This document shows positions 41,023-49,886 of a DNA stretch of 64,000 nt, piece by piece (position 1 is the stretch's first letter; every line of letters begins with the position of its first letter). This DNA is from ZC4RG20 sp964553875 (GTDB taxonomy: Bacteria > Pseudomonadota > Gammaproteobacteria > Steroidobacterales > Rariloculaceae). The stretch covers positions 19,386 through 83,385 of the forward strand of contig CAZKNH010000002.1 in the NCBI GenBank assembly GCA_964553875.1, given 5' to 3'. A program made the position numbers and the translations under genes. The notes under the pieces are model-generated. The model was not told where the DNA came from and searched no databases. It worked only from the letters and a program-made list of their open reading frames with translations.

Positions 41023-42621
41023 ATGAGCCGAGCGATGATTCGTACCCAGCGTTTCGCCGTTATTGCGTTGATTGGCGGCCTTATCAGCGCTACCGCCGGC
41101 GCGGGCCCCGACCTCATCGAAGCCGTCAGAAGGGCCGACCTGCATGCAGTCCGTGCCGCGCTCGACACAGGCACCGATGTCGATGCGCGTGGCGGCGACG
41201 GGTCGACGGCGCTCCACTGGGCCGTCGAGAAGGGGGCCATCGAGATCATCGACGCGCTGCTCGCGGCCGGCGCCGACCCTGCCGCCGCGACGCGTAACGG
41301 CGTCACGCCGCTCGCGCTCGCGGCGCAGAGCGGCGACGCGGAGATCATCGCGCGGCTGCTCGACGCGGGCGCCGATCCGAACGAGCGCTCGGAGGAAGGC
41401 CAGACCGCGCTGATGCTCGCGGCGCGGAATGGCCGTCCGGACGCGGTGCGGCTCCTGCTCGATCGCGGCGCCGACGTGAACGCGGTCGAGCCGTTCAGGG
41501 GACAGACCGCGCTGATGTGGGCGGCCGGCGAAGGCAACGCCGATGCGATCCATCTGCTCATCGACCACGGCGCCGACATCGATGCCCGCTCGACCGGCGG
41601 CTTCACGGCGCTCATGTTCGCCGCGCGCGAGAACCAGCCCGAAGCCGCGCGCGCGCTCGTCGAGCGGGGCGCGGACCTCGACGCGGTCGCGCCCGACGGC
41701 ACGAGCACGCTGAACATGGCGATCCTGAATGCACATTACGACGTCGCGTCGCTGCTCGTCGCGGCCGGCGCGGACCCGAACCTTCCGGATCCGCGGGGCT
41801 CGCCGCTCCACATCATCGCGTGGCTCCGCGAGCCCGGCGCGACCGGCCAGGCGGCCGTCGGCGACGAGGCGGATGCGCCGCCGCGGCCCGAAGGCCGCGT
41901 CACGAGCCTCGAGCTCGCGCGCCAGCTCCTCGAGGCCGGCGCCGATCCGAACGTGCGCATCGACTGGCAGGAGATGCGCTTCAACAAGGTCGCCGGGATG
42001 GCGCGGAATCCTCCGGGCCTCGTGCTCGGCCGCCACATGCTGACGTACAACGGCGCAACGGCGTTTTACGTCGCGGCGAAGAACGGCGATGCACCGCTGA
42101 TGCGCCTCCTCGTCGAGTACGGCGCGAACCCGCTGATCCCGAATCGCTTCAACATCACGCCGCTGATGGTCGCCGCCGGCCTCGACACGTGGGAGGGCGA
42201 GACGCCGGGACCGCATACCGGCGTCAGCGAGGCGGAGCGTCTCGAGGCGGTGAAGCTCGCGGTCGAGCTCGGGAACGATGTGAACGCGCGCGCCGATTTC
42301 GGCGATTTCGAGATGATCGGCGATCCCGAGTACACCCTGCTCTACTACCCGCACAACATCGAGGAGCTCGCCGATCTCGGCGTCGGCGATCCGCGTTGGG
42401 ACGACAGCACCGCGCTGCACGGGTCGATCATCTCGGGGCAGCCGTCGATCACGCGCTATCTGATCGAGCAAGGCGCGGAAGTGAACGCGAAGAACGCGCT
42501 CGGCTGGACGCCGCTGATGATGGCGCGCGGCGTGTTTCTCGCGAACGCCTCGCGCGAATTCCCGGCCGCCGAGGCGATCCTGCTCGAGGCAATGGCGAAG
42601 CAAGGCATCCCGGCCGAGTGA
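41023..42621 (+). CDS. Exported ankyrin-repeat protein
   Basis: The protein is about 532 residues, with a signal peptide (MIRTQRFAVIALIGGLISAT) and then ankyrin repeats. At least nine can be counted, for example DGSTALHWAVEKGAIEIIDA, GVTPLALAAQSGDAEIIARL and GQTALMLAARNGRPDAVRLL; later repeats near 350-510 are looser. Exported ankyrin proteins are common beside DUF1552/DUF1592 pairs in some Proteobacteria and Acidobacteria. They may bind partners in the periplasm. Possible starts are the GTG at 41008, ATG 41023 and ATG 41035; no ribosome-binding site decides. It is divergent from the DUF1592 gene. Confidence 0.88.
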   Translation: MSRAMIRTQRFAVIALIGGLISATAGAGPDLIEAVRRADLHAVRAALDTGTDVDARGGDGSTALHWAVEKGAIEIIDALLAAGADPAAATRNGVTPLALAAQSGDAEIIARLLDAGADPNERSEEGQTALMLAARNGRPDAVRLLLDRGADVNAVEPFRGQTALMWAAGEGNADAIHLLIDHGADIDARSTGGFTALMFAARENQPEAARALVERGADLDAVAPDGTSTLNMAILNAHYDVASLLVAAGADPNLPDPRGSPLHIIAWLREPGATGQAAVGDEADAPPRPEGRVTSLELARQLLEAGADPNVRIDWQEMRFNKVAGMARNPPGLVLGRHMLTYNGATAFYVAAKNGDAPLMRLLVEYGANPLIPNRFNITPLMVAAGLDTWEGETPGPHTGVSEAERLEAVKLAVELGNDVNARADFGDFEMIGDPEYTLLYYPHNIEELADLGVGDPRWDDSTALHGSIISGQPSITRYLIEQGAEVNAKNALGWTPLMMARGVFLANASREFPAAEAILLEAMAKQGIPAE

Positions 42622-42637
42622 GTCAGGGGGCAGGGTC

Positions 42638-42800
42638 GGGGTCGGAGCCTTTTACGGAGTTTAAGGGAACACAAATTTCGGCACCGGTGTTGAAAGTCCC
42701 TTAGACTCAACAAAGGGCCCTGACACTGACCCCGGCGGTAAAGGGGTCTGACCCCGAAGCCCTGAAAGTCCCTTAAACTCGGCAAAAGGGCTCTGACCCC
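42638..42800. repeat. Nested palindromic repeat element between the ankyrin gene and norQ
   Basis: The left arm (about 42638-42668) and right arm (about 42769-42800) form an imperfect inverted repeat of more than 30 bases, with a perfect 12-base part (42657-42668 against 42769-42780). A direct repeat starts TGAAAGTCCCTTARACTC at 42691 and 42763. The family core GGGGTCTGACCCC lies at 42743-42755. The element spans nearly all of the space between the two genes and is the longest of its family in the window. Confidence 0.85.
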
Positions 42801-42817
42801 AGAACCACCGAGCGCCA

Positions 42818-43627
42818 ATGAGCTCGAGCACCCTGCGGTCGCCGTCTACAGGCGACGGCCCGTTCTATCTTCCGATCGGCGACGAGGTCTCGATCTTCGC
42901 CGCGTGCCATTCGCGCGGCCTCGCCGTGATGCTGAAGGGGCCGACGGGGTGCGGGAAGACGCGGCTCGTCGAGCACATGGCGTGGCGGCTCGGCCGGCCG
43001 CTGATCACGGTGTCGTGCCACGACGACCTCACCGCCAACGATCTCATCGGGCGCTTCCTGATCCGCCATGACGGCACGGTCTGGCAGGACGGCCCGCTGA
43101 CTCGCGCGGTGCGCGAGGGCGCGATCTGCTATCTCGACGAGATCGTCGAGGCGCGGCAGGACACGGTCGTCGTGCTGCACTCGCTGACCGACCATCGCCG
43201 GACGCTGTCGATCGACAAGACCGGCGAGCAGATCGAAGCCGCACCCGGCTTCCAGCTCGTGATCTCGTACAACCCGGGCTACCAGCGGATGCTGAAGGAC
43301 CTGAAGCCGAGCACGCGGCAGCGCTTCATCGCGCTCGAGCTCGGCTTCCCCGCCCCGGAGCAGGAAGCCGCGATCGTCGCGCACGAAAGCGGCGTCGATC
43401 GCGCGACGGCGCACGAGCTCGTCGCGCTTGCCGGCCGCATCCGTGCGCTGCGCGATCGCGGGCTGCCCGAAGTGCCGAGCACGCGGCTCCTCGTTGCGGC
43501 CGGCGCGCTCGTGACGCGCGGCGTGCCGGTGCGCGATGCATGCCGCGCGGCGATCGTCGCGCCGCTGACGGACGACGAAACGCTCGGCGCCGCGCTCCGC
43601 GACCTCGTCGACGCGATGTTCGTCTGA
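42818..43627 (+). CDS. norQ: MoxR-type AAA ATPase NorQ (CbbQ/NirQ family)
   Basis: The 269-residue AAA+ protein has Walker A GPTGCGKTR (41-49), Walker B AICYLDEIVEARQDT (about 104-118), a sensor motif VISYNPGYQ and the C-terminal CbbQ helical domain. NorQ works with NorD to activate the NO reductase by insertion of the non-heme iron into NorB. It is followed by norD after 11 bases. In many denitrifiers norCBQD are contiguous; here they are split by about 9.5 kb. The repeat element at 42638-42800 lies just upstream and may affect expression. Confidence 0.93.
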   Translation: MSSSTLRSPSTGDGPFYLPIGDEVSIFAACHSRGLAVMLKGPTGCGKTRLVEHMAWRLGRPLITVSCHDDLTANDLIGRFLIRHDGTVWQDGPLTRAVREGAICYLDEIVEARQDTVVVLHSLTDHRRTLSIDKTGEQIEAAPGFQLVISYNPGYQRMLKDLKPSTRQRFIALELGFPAPEQEAAIVAHESGVDRATAHELVALAGRIRALRDRGLPEVPSTRLLVAAGALVTRGVPVRDACRAAIVAPLTDDETLGAALRDLVDAMFV

Positions 43628-43638
43628 CCACCCGCGCG

Positions 43639-45675
43639 ATGAGCGAGCCGGAGCAACTCCTCGCCGACGCGGCCCGGCACGCGGCGGTCTTCGCGCGGGA
43701 CCTCTGGCGGCGGCAACGCGACCGCCGCGGCGGCAAGCGGCTCGAGCTCGCCGACGTCGCACCTCGCCTCGACCTGCTGATCGCTGCGGTATTCGACGAC
43801 GCACGCCGCCTCCGCGTCGCACAGCGGCCGCCGCCGTCGACGTGGCTCCGCCAGACGTTCGGCGCGGACCGCGGCCCGCGCGCACGGGACGCGGTGCCCG
43901 CGACCGACGGCATCAGCATCTGGCTCCCGGGCGCGCTCGATCTCGACGACGACGCGCTCGCCGCGCGCTGCTATCGGACGATGGCGCTGACGCAGGCCGC
44001 ACGCGCGCGGCGCGGCAGCGCGGGCCCGTTCCGTGCGCTGCGGCACGGTCTCGCCGCCGATATCTATCTGCTGCTCGAGGCCTATGCCGCGGACGAGATG
44101 CTCGCCGCGCTCCTTCCAGGGTTCGCGTCGTCGATCGATACGCTGAGAAAGGTCGCGCTCGAGCGGCGCCCGCCGATCGATGCATTCCCCGCGCGCAGAC
44201 GCCCGCTCGAGCGCTTCGTGCGCGAGCTGCTCGAAAGCCGCTGCGGCCGTCCCAACGACGTGGCGCTCGTCACGGCCGCGCCTCTCGAGTCGCTCGCGCT
44301 CGCGAAACGGATCGCCGCCGGCATCGCCTGCAGCTCAGGCACAAACCGATTCGGCACGGAGCCGCTGCTCAAGGACTGGTGGACCGGCGCGCTCGATCCG
44401 CTCGCGGTCGACGACACCGCGCTCGTTCGCTGCGACACGTCCGTGCCCAGCGACGAAGCCGGCGCCCCGCCGCGCGCGGGCCGCCTGCGCCGCACCCCGA
44501 AGCGGCGGGACGCGCTCGACGGCGAGGACGACGGAGACGAAGACCCGGGGCTCGTCGCGGTTCAACAGGACGATCCGCACCCGCACGCCGAGGACCCGAT
44601 GGGCCTTCGTCGGCCGATCGACCGAGACGGCGACACGAGCGCGGACGCGCTCGCCGACATGGTGTCCGACGTGCCCGACGCGCGGACCGTCGCGACGCCG
44701 GCGCCGCCGAAAGAAGTGCTCCTTTCCGACGACCCGCCCGATCCTCGCGCGAAGCTCGAGCGGCGAGGCGACGCGCCGCAGGATACGGGCATTCGCTACC
44801 CCGAATGGGATTATCGCGCAAACGCGTATCGCGAGCCGGGCGCCGTCGTGCGCCCGTCGATTGCGCCGTCCGGTCCCGACGACTGGATCGACGCGACGCT
44901 CGCGAAGCACGGCCCGATGCTCGAGACCGTCCGCCGGCGCTTCGAGACGTTGCGCGCGCGGCGCGTGCGGCTCCGCCGGCAACGCGACGGCGACGATATC
45001 GACGTCGACGCGTGCATCGAGCATCACGCGGACCTCGCCGCCGGGCGGGGCAGCGCCGACGGCCTCTACGAGCTCCGCCGCGCAGCGGAGAAGGACCTCG
45101 CCGTGCTGCTTCTGATCGACATCAGCGGCTCGACCGACGGCTGGATCGCGGCGGACAGGCGCGTGATCGACGTGGAGCGCGAGGCGCTCCTGATCGTCGC
45201 CGTCGCGCTCGACGGCCTCGGCGAGCCGTTCGCGATCGAGGCGTTCTCCGGCGAGGGGCCGGATTGCGTGACGCTTCGAACCGTGAAGCGGTTCGACGAG
45301 CCTTACGGGTGCGACGTCGCACGGAGGATCGCGGGCCTCGAGCCCGAGCGCTACACGCGCGCCGGGGCCGCGATCCGTCACGCGACGGCGCTCCTGATGC
45401 GCCGCCGCGCGGAGCACCGCCTGCTGCTGCTCCTGTCCGACGGCAAGCCGAACGACGTCGACGAATACGACGGCCGCTACGGCGCCGAGGACATGCGCCA
45501 GGCGGTCGCCGAAGCGCGGCTTCAAGGGATCTCACCGTTCTGCCTGACGATCGACCGTCACGCCGCAAGCTACCTGCCGCGCGTGTTCGGCGCGCATCAG
45601 TACGCGCTGCTCTCGGATGCGGCGCGGTTACCCGAGGCGCTCGTCGACTGGCTGAAGCGGCTGATCACCGCGTAG
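43639..45675 (+). CDS. norD: VWA-domain NO reductase activation protein NorD
   Basis: The 678-residue protein is acidic and charged in the middle (about 260-400, including DALDGEDDGDEDPGL). Its C-terminal VWA domain carries the MIDAS motif DISGSTDGW (about 494-502), followed by LLLLLSDGKPNDVDEYDGRYG. The order and length match NorD/CbbO-type partners of NorQ. Both are cytoplasmic and mature the NorCB complex. The ATG at 43639 was selected because it starts a family-like N-terminus (MSEPEQLLADAARHAAVF). The stop is nine bases from the convergent kinase-RNase Z gene. Confidence 0.9.
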   Translation: MSEPEQLLADAARHAAVFARDLWRRQRDRRGGKRLELADVAPRLDLLIAAVFDDARRLRVAQRPPPSTWLRQTFGADRGPRARDAVPATDGISIWLPGALDLDDDALAARCYRTMALTQAARARRGSAGPFRALRHGLAADIYLLLEAYAADEMLAALLPGFASSIDTLRKVALERRPPIDAFPARRRPLERFVRELLESRCGRPNDVALVTAAPLESLALAKRIAAGIACSSGTNRFGTEPLLKDWWTGALDPLAVDDTALVRCDTSVPSDEAGAPPRAGRLRRTPKRRDALDGEDDGDEDPGLVAVQQDDPHPHAEDPMGLRRPIDRDGDTSADALADMVSDVPDARTVATPAPPKEVLLSDDPPDPRAKLERRGDAPQDTGIRYPEWDYRANAYREPGAVVRPSIAPSGPDDWIDATLAKHGPMLETVRRRFETLRARRVRLRRQRDGDDIDVDACIEHHADLAAGRGSADGLYELRRAAEKDLAVLLLIDISGSTDGWIAADRRVIDVEREALLIVAVALDGLGEPFAIEAFSGEGPDCVTLRTVKRFDEPYGCDVARRIAGLEPERYTRAGAAIRHATALLMRRRAEHRLLLLLSDGKPNDVDEYDGRYGAEDMRQAVAEARLQGISPFCLTIDRHAASYLPRVFGAHQYALLSDAARLPEALVDWLKRLITA

Positions 45676-45684
45676 CGCCTACGC

Positions 45685-47685
45685 TTACCCGCTGCCGGGA
45701 CGCGGCACGATCGTATTCGCGCACGCCGCGCGGACCTCGCGATAGACGTCGTCCGGGTTCGTCTCGTAGCGCCGGGAGAAATGGAACGGGACGAGCCGCG
45801 CGACGTTCGCGGCCGACGCGATCTCGCCGCAGGCCCTCGTCGTCAGATGACCGGTGCGAGCGGCTCGATCGGCGTCCGCTTCCCGGAACGTCGACTCGCA
45901 GAACATCACGTTCGCGCCGTGCGCAAGAGCCTCGAGCCTCCGCCTGTTGTCGGGCGTGTCGGCGAGATCGGTTGCATAGACGAGCTTCGTGCCCGGGCGT
46001 AGCAGCACGAGCATGTCGGCAAGCTCGCCGACGCGGCGCGTCGAGCCGTCCGGGAGCGTCAGCGTCTCGTCCGTTCGCCCTGCCGCGACGTGATCCTTGA
46101 GCCGCGCGAGCCAGGGCCCGGGCTCGAGGCCGAGCGCGGTAAGGCGCTCCTTGCGCACGTTGATCTCGACGACCGATTCGAGCGCAAACGCGAGCACGGG
46201 CGTCAGGTGATCGAGCGTCACGGCGCGCACGCGAAAGAGCGGCTCGACGAGCAGCGAATCGCCGACCGCGCACGGTTCTCCTGCGGCTCGAGGGACCGGA
46301 TCACCGGCGCGGATCACGAATCGTCGCGCGACACCGTCCGCGCCGAGCTCCGTCACGGCGAAGCGCGGCGCGCCCTCCCCGGCGCGATCCCAGTGCACGC
46401 CGTTCACGAGACCGCTGACGTTCGCCGCAAGACCCGGCGGACCGTAGAGCCTGCACGGCGACGTCACGCCGATCCGGGAGCGCAGCAGCCACAGAAAGCC
46501 CGCGATGTGATCGATGTGCGCATGAGTGATGAAGACATCCGTGACCTGATGCGCGACGCGCGCGCCGAGACGATGCGTCTCGCCGAGATCGAACAAGAGC
46601 GTGCGGCTCCGATGCTGCATGCGCACGAGGAGCAGCGGATCGCCGAACACACCGTTCACGAGCGTCGCGACGAACGGGCCGACGCCGACGACCGGCCTGA
46701 GGTCCGCGGACGCTGCGAGATCGTCGTCACGCTCGCTCGCGTCATCGGATTCGCCCGGCACGCCGCATGCCGGCGCGTCCGCGGCGGCGAGGCGGCGCGT
46801 CGTGTGCGATCGCAAACCGAGACCCGCCGACGAGTCGAGATAACGGACGTCCCGTCCGAAGCGTTCCGCAGTCACGAGGAGCCCGCCGGGTGCGCGCCGC
46901 GCGTCGCGGATCAGTATCGCGGTCCCGGCATTCGGCTCGCCGCGCGCACGGATCCGCGCGACGCGGTCACGAAGAGACACGATCTCGCCGAACGCGACGC
47001 ACGTCTGCCCGTCGAGCAGCGCGATCTGTCGTCCCGGCCAGGCCGACGGCGTCTCGACCGGCGGAGGCGTGCCGATCACAGGCAGCGAGGCGAGATCGAG
47101 CTCCTGCTCGCACGCGCCTGCCGCGAGGTACGCGTCCCACAGCGCCGTGCGATCGCGCGCACGCGCGCGCTTGCCCGGTGGGCGGGCTTCGGGCGCCGCG
47201 GGCACCGTCACGACGCCGAACCCGAGCCCGCGAAGCTCGCAAGCAAGGTCCGAAACGCCGCCCGGGCGCTCGATCAGCACGACGAGCGCAACTCGCGCAG
47301 CGGCCGCGAGCGCGGTCACGAGCTCGGCGCCGGGCGCGCCGCGGATCGCACCCGGCGCGTCGATCAGCCACGCGCGCCGGTCGGACCGATCGAGTAGCCG
47401 CATGACCGCCTGCGCGAGCGGCAAACGGAAGCGCACCGCGTCGAGCGTGCACACGGGCTCGACGTCGACGACCCTCCACGCGCCGCGGTCCCAGTCGGCC
47501 GTGCAGACCGCGCCCGGCGGACCGAAGGCCGGCGAGCCGGGGTCACAGCCGACGCAGCCGACGTCGATGCCGGCCGTCGCCGCCTGCGCGGCGAGCATTG
47601 CGGCCAGCGTCGACTTGCCGGTGCCCGGCGCGCCGGCGAGCAGCACGTTGCCGCCTGCCTCGAGCGTCGCTGCGATCACGTCCAT
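45685..47685 (-). CDS. Fusion of a Clp1/Grc3-type polynucleotide kinase domain with an RNase Z-like domain
   Basis: The protein is 666 residues in one frame. The N-terminal part (about 1-300) has a Clp1/Grc3-style P-loop, GAPGTGKS (18-25), then VGCDPGSPAFGPPGAV (45-60), the typical Clp1_P signature, and AWLIDAPGAIRG (about 105-116). The C-terminal part (about 335-660) is a metallo-beta-lactamase fold with H388, H390, D392, H393 (THAHIDHIAG), a conserved His in VTLDHLTPV, Asp in VYATDLADTPDN, and HLTTRACGEIASAANV with FHFSRRY at the end, as in RNase Z. Both halves keep their key residues. It may couple 5'-phosphorylation and 3'-end cleavage of RNA. Confidence 0.8.
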   Translation of the reverse strand: MDVIAATLEAGGNVLLAGAPGTGKSTLAAMLAAQAATAGIDVGCVGCDPGSPAFGPPGAVCTADWDRGAWRVVDVEPVCTLDAVRFRLPLAQAVMRLLDRSDRRAWLIDAPGAIRGAPGAELVTALAAAARVALVVLIERPGGVSDLACELRGLGFGVVTVPAAPEARPPGKRARARDRTALWDAYLAAGACEQELDLASLPVIGTPPPVETPSAWPGRQIALLDGQTCVAFGEIVSLRDRVARIRARGEPNAGTAILIRDARRAPGGLLVTAERFGRDVRYLDSSAGLGLRSHTTRRLAAADAPACGVPGESDDASERDDDLAASADLRPVVGVGPFVATLVNGVFGDPLLLVRMQHRSRTLLFDLGETHRLGARVAHQVTDVFITHAHIDHIAGFLWLLRSRIGVTSPCRLYGPPGLAANVSGLVNGVHWDRAGEGAPRFAVTELGADGVARRFVIRAGDPVPRAAGEPCAVGDSLLVEPLFRVRAVTLDHLTPVLAFALESVVEINVRKERLTALGLEPGPWLARLKDHVAAGRTDETLTLPDGSTRRVGELADMLVLLRPGTKLVYATDLADTPDNRRRLEALAHGANVMFCESTFREADADRAARTGHLTTRACGEIASAANVARLVPFHFSRRYETNPDDVYREVRAACANTIVPRPGSG

Positions 47686-47960
47686 GGCTCTAAGACGTCC
47701 GCTTCCAGTATAGACGGCGGTGACTGCGAGATCGGTTGCGCGCGGAACGCGACCGAGCGGACGATGCTGCCGACGGGGGCCGCGGCGGGCGGGCTTCCGT
47801 CGAATCGCCGTCGAGCTTGGGCTTCACGACGTCCTCGGACCGAGGCGCTGATTCGTGCGCACGTTGCGACGCCGCCGTGTCGTGCCGGTCTGTGACCGAC
47901 CTCAACGCGACGTGACCGCGCTTCCGCATAGGCTCGGCCGATCAGTCCGAAAGGTTCCGA

Positions 47961-48653
47961 ATGAGCCAAGACCGCGTGACCGAGGCGCGCCGCCGCCTCA
48001 AGGCGTTCGCCGCCCGGGCCGTCGAGGCCGCCAGAACGGCCACGGCCGCCACATCGAGCACGGCCGCGAAAGCCGCCGCGGCCGCGAAAGCCGCGGCATC
48101 GGCGGCAGCGTCGCCCACACCCGTGCTCGACGCGCCGGACGCCGGCGCGCCGGACGAGCGCGACGAGAAGATCGCGCGCCTCGAGCACGAGCTCGACGCC
48201 GAGCGTGCGCGGACCGCGGAGCTCGAGAGCGCCGTCAAGGCGCTCGAGTTCAAGCTCGACGTCCTCGAGCGGAGCTACGCGAAGCAGCTCGCGGACGCGA
48301 GGGCCGACGGCGATAGGGCGAAACGGGAGCTTCTGCAGGTCAAGGCAGAGCTCGCAGACACGGCTCGCGAGCTGAAGCAGGTCGCGGCGCACCGCGACCG
48401 GTTACGCGACATGTTCGCGTTCGACGGCCGGCGTGTGCCGCCCGAGCTCCGCGAACGCCAGCCGGGCGACGAGGACACGATCGCGCGGCTCTTGTCGAGC
48501 GCGGATGCCGTGCCCGAGCGCACCGCGCCGACGGACGGCCCCGCGGCAGCCGACGAGCCCGAGATCGGCGACCTGCTCCCGCCCGATCTCGTGTTCGACC
48601 CGAACGACGATCGCGAAGACGACGACGGCGAGACGAAAGCGGCGCGAGGCTAG
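47961..48653 (+). CDS. Coiled-coil protein of unknown function
   Basis: The 230-residue protein opens with an Ala/Lys-rich helical segment (KAAAAAKAAASAAAS, about 33-55). A long heptad-rich coiled coil follows (about 70-150, including KIARLEHELDAERARTAELE), then an acidic C-terminus (NDDREDDDGETKAARG). No transmembrane helix or signal peptide is seen. It may be a structural or scaffolding protein, or a division or phasin-like factor; none is supported by motif. It stands alone between the divergent kinase-RNase Z gene and the convergent nnrS. Confidence 0.7.
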   Translation: MSQDRVTEARRRLKAFAARAVEAARTATAATSSTAAKAAAAAKAAASAAASPTPVLDAPDAGAPDERDEKIARLEHELDAERARTAELESAVKALEFKLDVLERSYAKQLADARADGDRAKRELLQVKAELADTARELKQVAAHRDRLRDMFAFDGRRVPPELRERQPGDEDTIARLLSSADAVPERTAPTDGPAAADEPEIGDLLPPDLVFDPNDDREDDDGETKAARG

Positions 48654-48686
48654 GCCGCGCGCCGGGACCACCTCTCGATCGTTCTT

Positions 48687-49865
48687 TCAGCCCGACTGCA
48701 CGCGCGGACCGAGCAGGATCGGCGTGTAGATCACGAGGAAGACGACGAACGCGCTCGCCCAGAGCGCCACTGCGCACGCGAAAACGTGCACCGCGCCGAA
48801 CGGCAGCACGGCGGGGCCGAACACGCGCACGACCGCGCCCGCGACGACGAGCGCGTACGCGACGCCGATCGCTCGGTGCACGACGAGCGGCCGTCCGGTG
48901 TGCCCGAGCGCGACGCGCGTGGCGACCGCGAGAATCATCGTGCCGAAAATGCCGGCCGTCTGCGCGTGCAGCCACTGCGCGGCCCACGGTGCCTCCGCCA
49001 GGATCCAGAGCGCCTTGAGCGCGAGCGCCGCGGCGACCCAGCCGTAGCCGACGTGCAGGATCAGCACGATCGGCATCCTGAGCGTCTTCCAGCCTTCCCA
49101 GCGCGCGAGCCGCGCGCCGACGAGCACGGCCGCCGCGGCGGCGATGACGCCGGACGCATCCGATGCGGGCGCGGCGAGATCGACGACGACGACGGCCCCG
49201 ACCGCCGCGAGCGACGCGCGCTCGAGCCAGGGCGCCGGCCGGATGGAAGTCGGAATGCCTTCACGAACGAGCGCGTTGCGCGTGAACGCCGGAACGATCC
49301 GCCCGCCGACGACGACCACCATCACGAGCACGATGTTCGCTGCGAAGCGCAGCGGATCGAACGGCAACGTCAGCAGGCCGGCCGACGAGACGTGAAACGT
49401 CGCATCCGCGGCGAACAAGAGACCGAGCATCACGAGGAATGGATAGTTGCGCGCGTTGCGAGTCTTCACGAGCGGCCCTGCGAGCGCGGCCGCGACGGCC
49501 GGAAAGAACGCGAGATCGACGGCGACGGCCGGCGTCGCATGGAGCCCCGTCATCGGGCTCGACACGACGCGGCCCGCGATCCACAGAAGCGCAAGGCCCG
49601 CGAGCGGGACGCCCGAGACCGGTCTCGTTCCCGTCCATGTCGGCGCGGCCGTCAACAGGAAGCCCGCGATCGCGGCCGCGACGAAACCGAAGATCATCTC
49701 GTGCCCGTGCCAGCGGAAGAGCGGCAGCGCATCGCCCGACCATGCCGCTCCGCCAAGCGCGGCGACGAGCAGCACGAGCGCGAGCACGGCCCATGCCGCG
49801 CCGAGCAGAAAGAACGGACGGAACGCGTACGACAAGAAGTTCTGCACGATCGCGAAGCCCTGCAT
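48687..49865 (-). CDS. nnrS: NnrS-family heme-copper membrane protein
   Basis: The 392-residue protein has about twelve hydrophobic helices and matches NnrS: SYAFRPFFLLGAAWAVLALV near the start, LFRWHGHEMIFGFVAAAIAGFLLTA (His pair about 50-56), RIVPAFTRNALVREG and VALGHTGRPLVVHRA. NnrS proteins bind heme and copper and protect cells during nitrosative stress. The gene follows a DUF4149-like membrane gene and nsrR on the same strand, so it is probably in the NsrR regulon. It ends near a coiled-coil gene of opposite strand. Confidence 0.93.
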   Translation of the reverse strand: MQGFAIVQNFLSYAFRPFFLLGAAWAVLALVLLVAALGGAAWSGDALPLFRWHGHEMIFGFVAAAIAGFLLTAAPTWTGTRPVSGVPLAGLALLWIAGRVVSSPMTGLHATPAVAVDLAFFPAVAAALAGPLVKTRNARNYPFLVMLGLLFAADATFHVSSAGLLTLPFDPLRFAANIVLVMVVVVGGRIVPAFTRNALVREGIPTSIRPAPWLERASLAAVGAVVVVDLAAPASDASGVIAAAAAVLVGARLARWEGWKTLRMPIVLILHVGYGWVAAALALKALWILAEAPWAAQWLHAQTAGIFGTMILAVATRVALGHTGRPLVVHRAIGVAYALVVAGAVVRVFGPAVLPFGAVHVFACAVALWASAFVVFLVIYTPILLGPRVQSG

Positions 49866-49886
49866 GATCGCGATCCTCTTCGAGCG

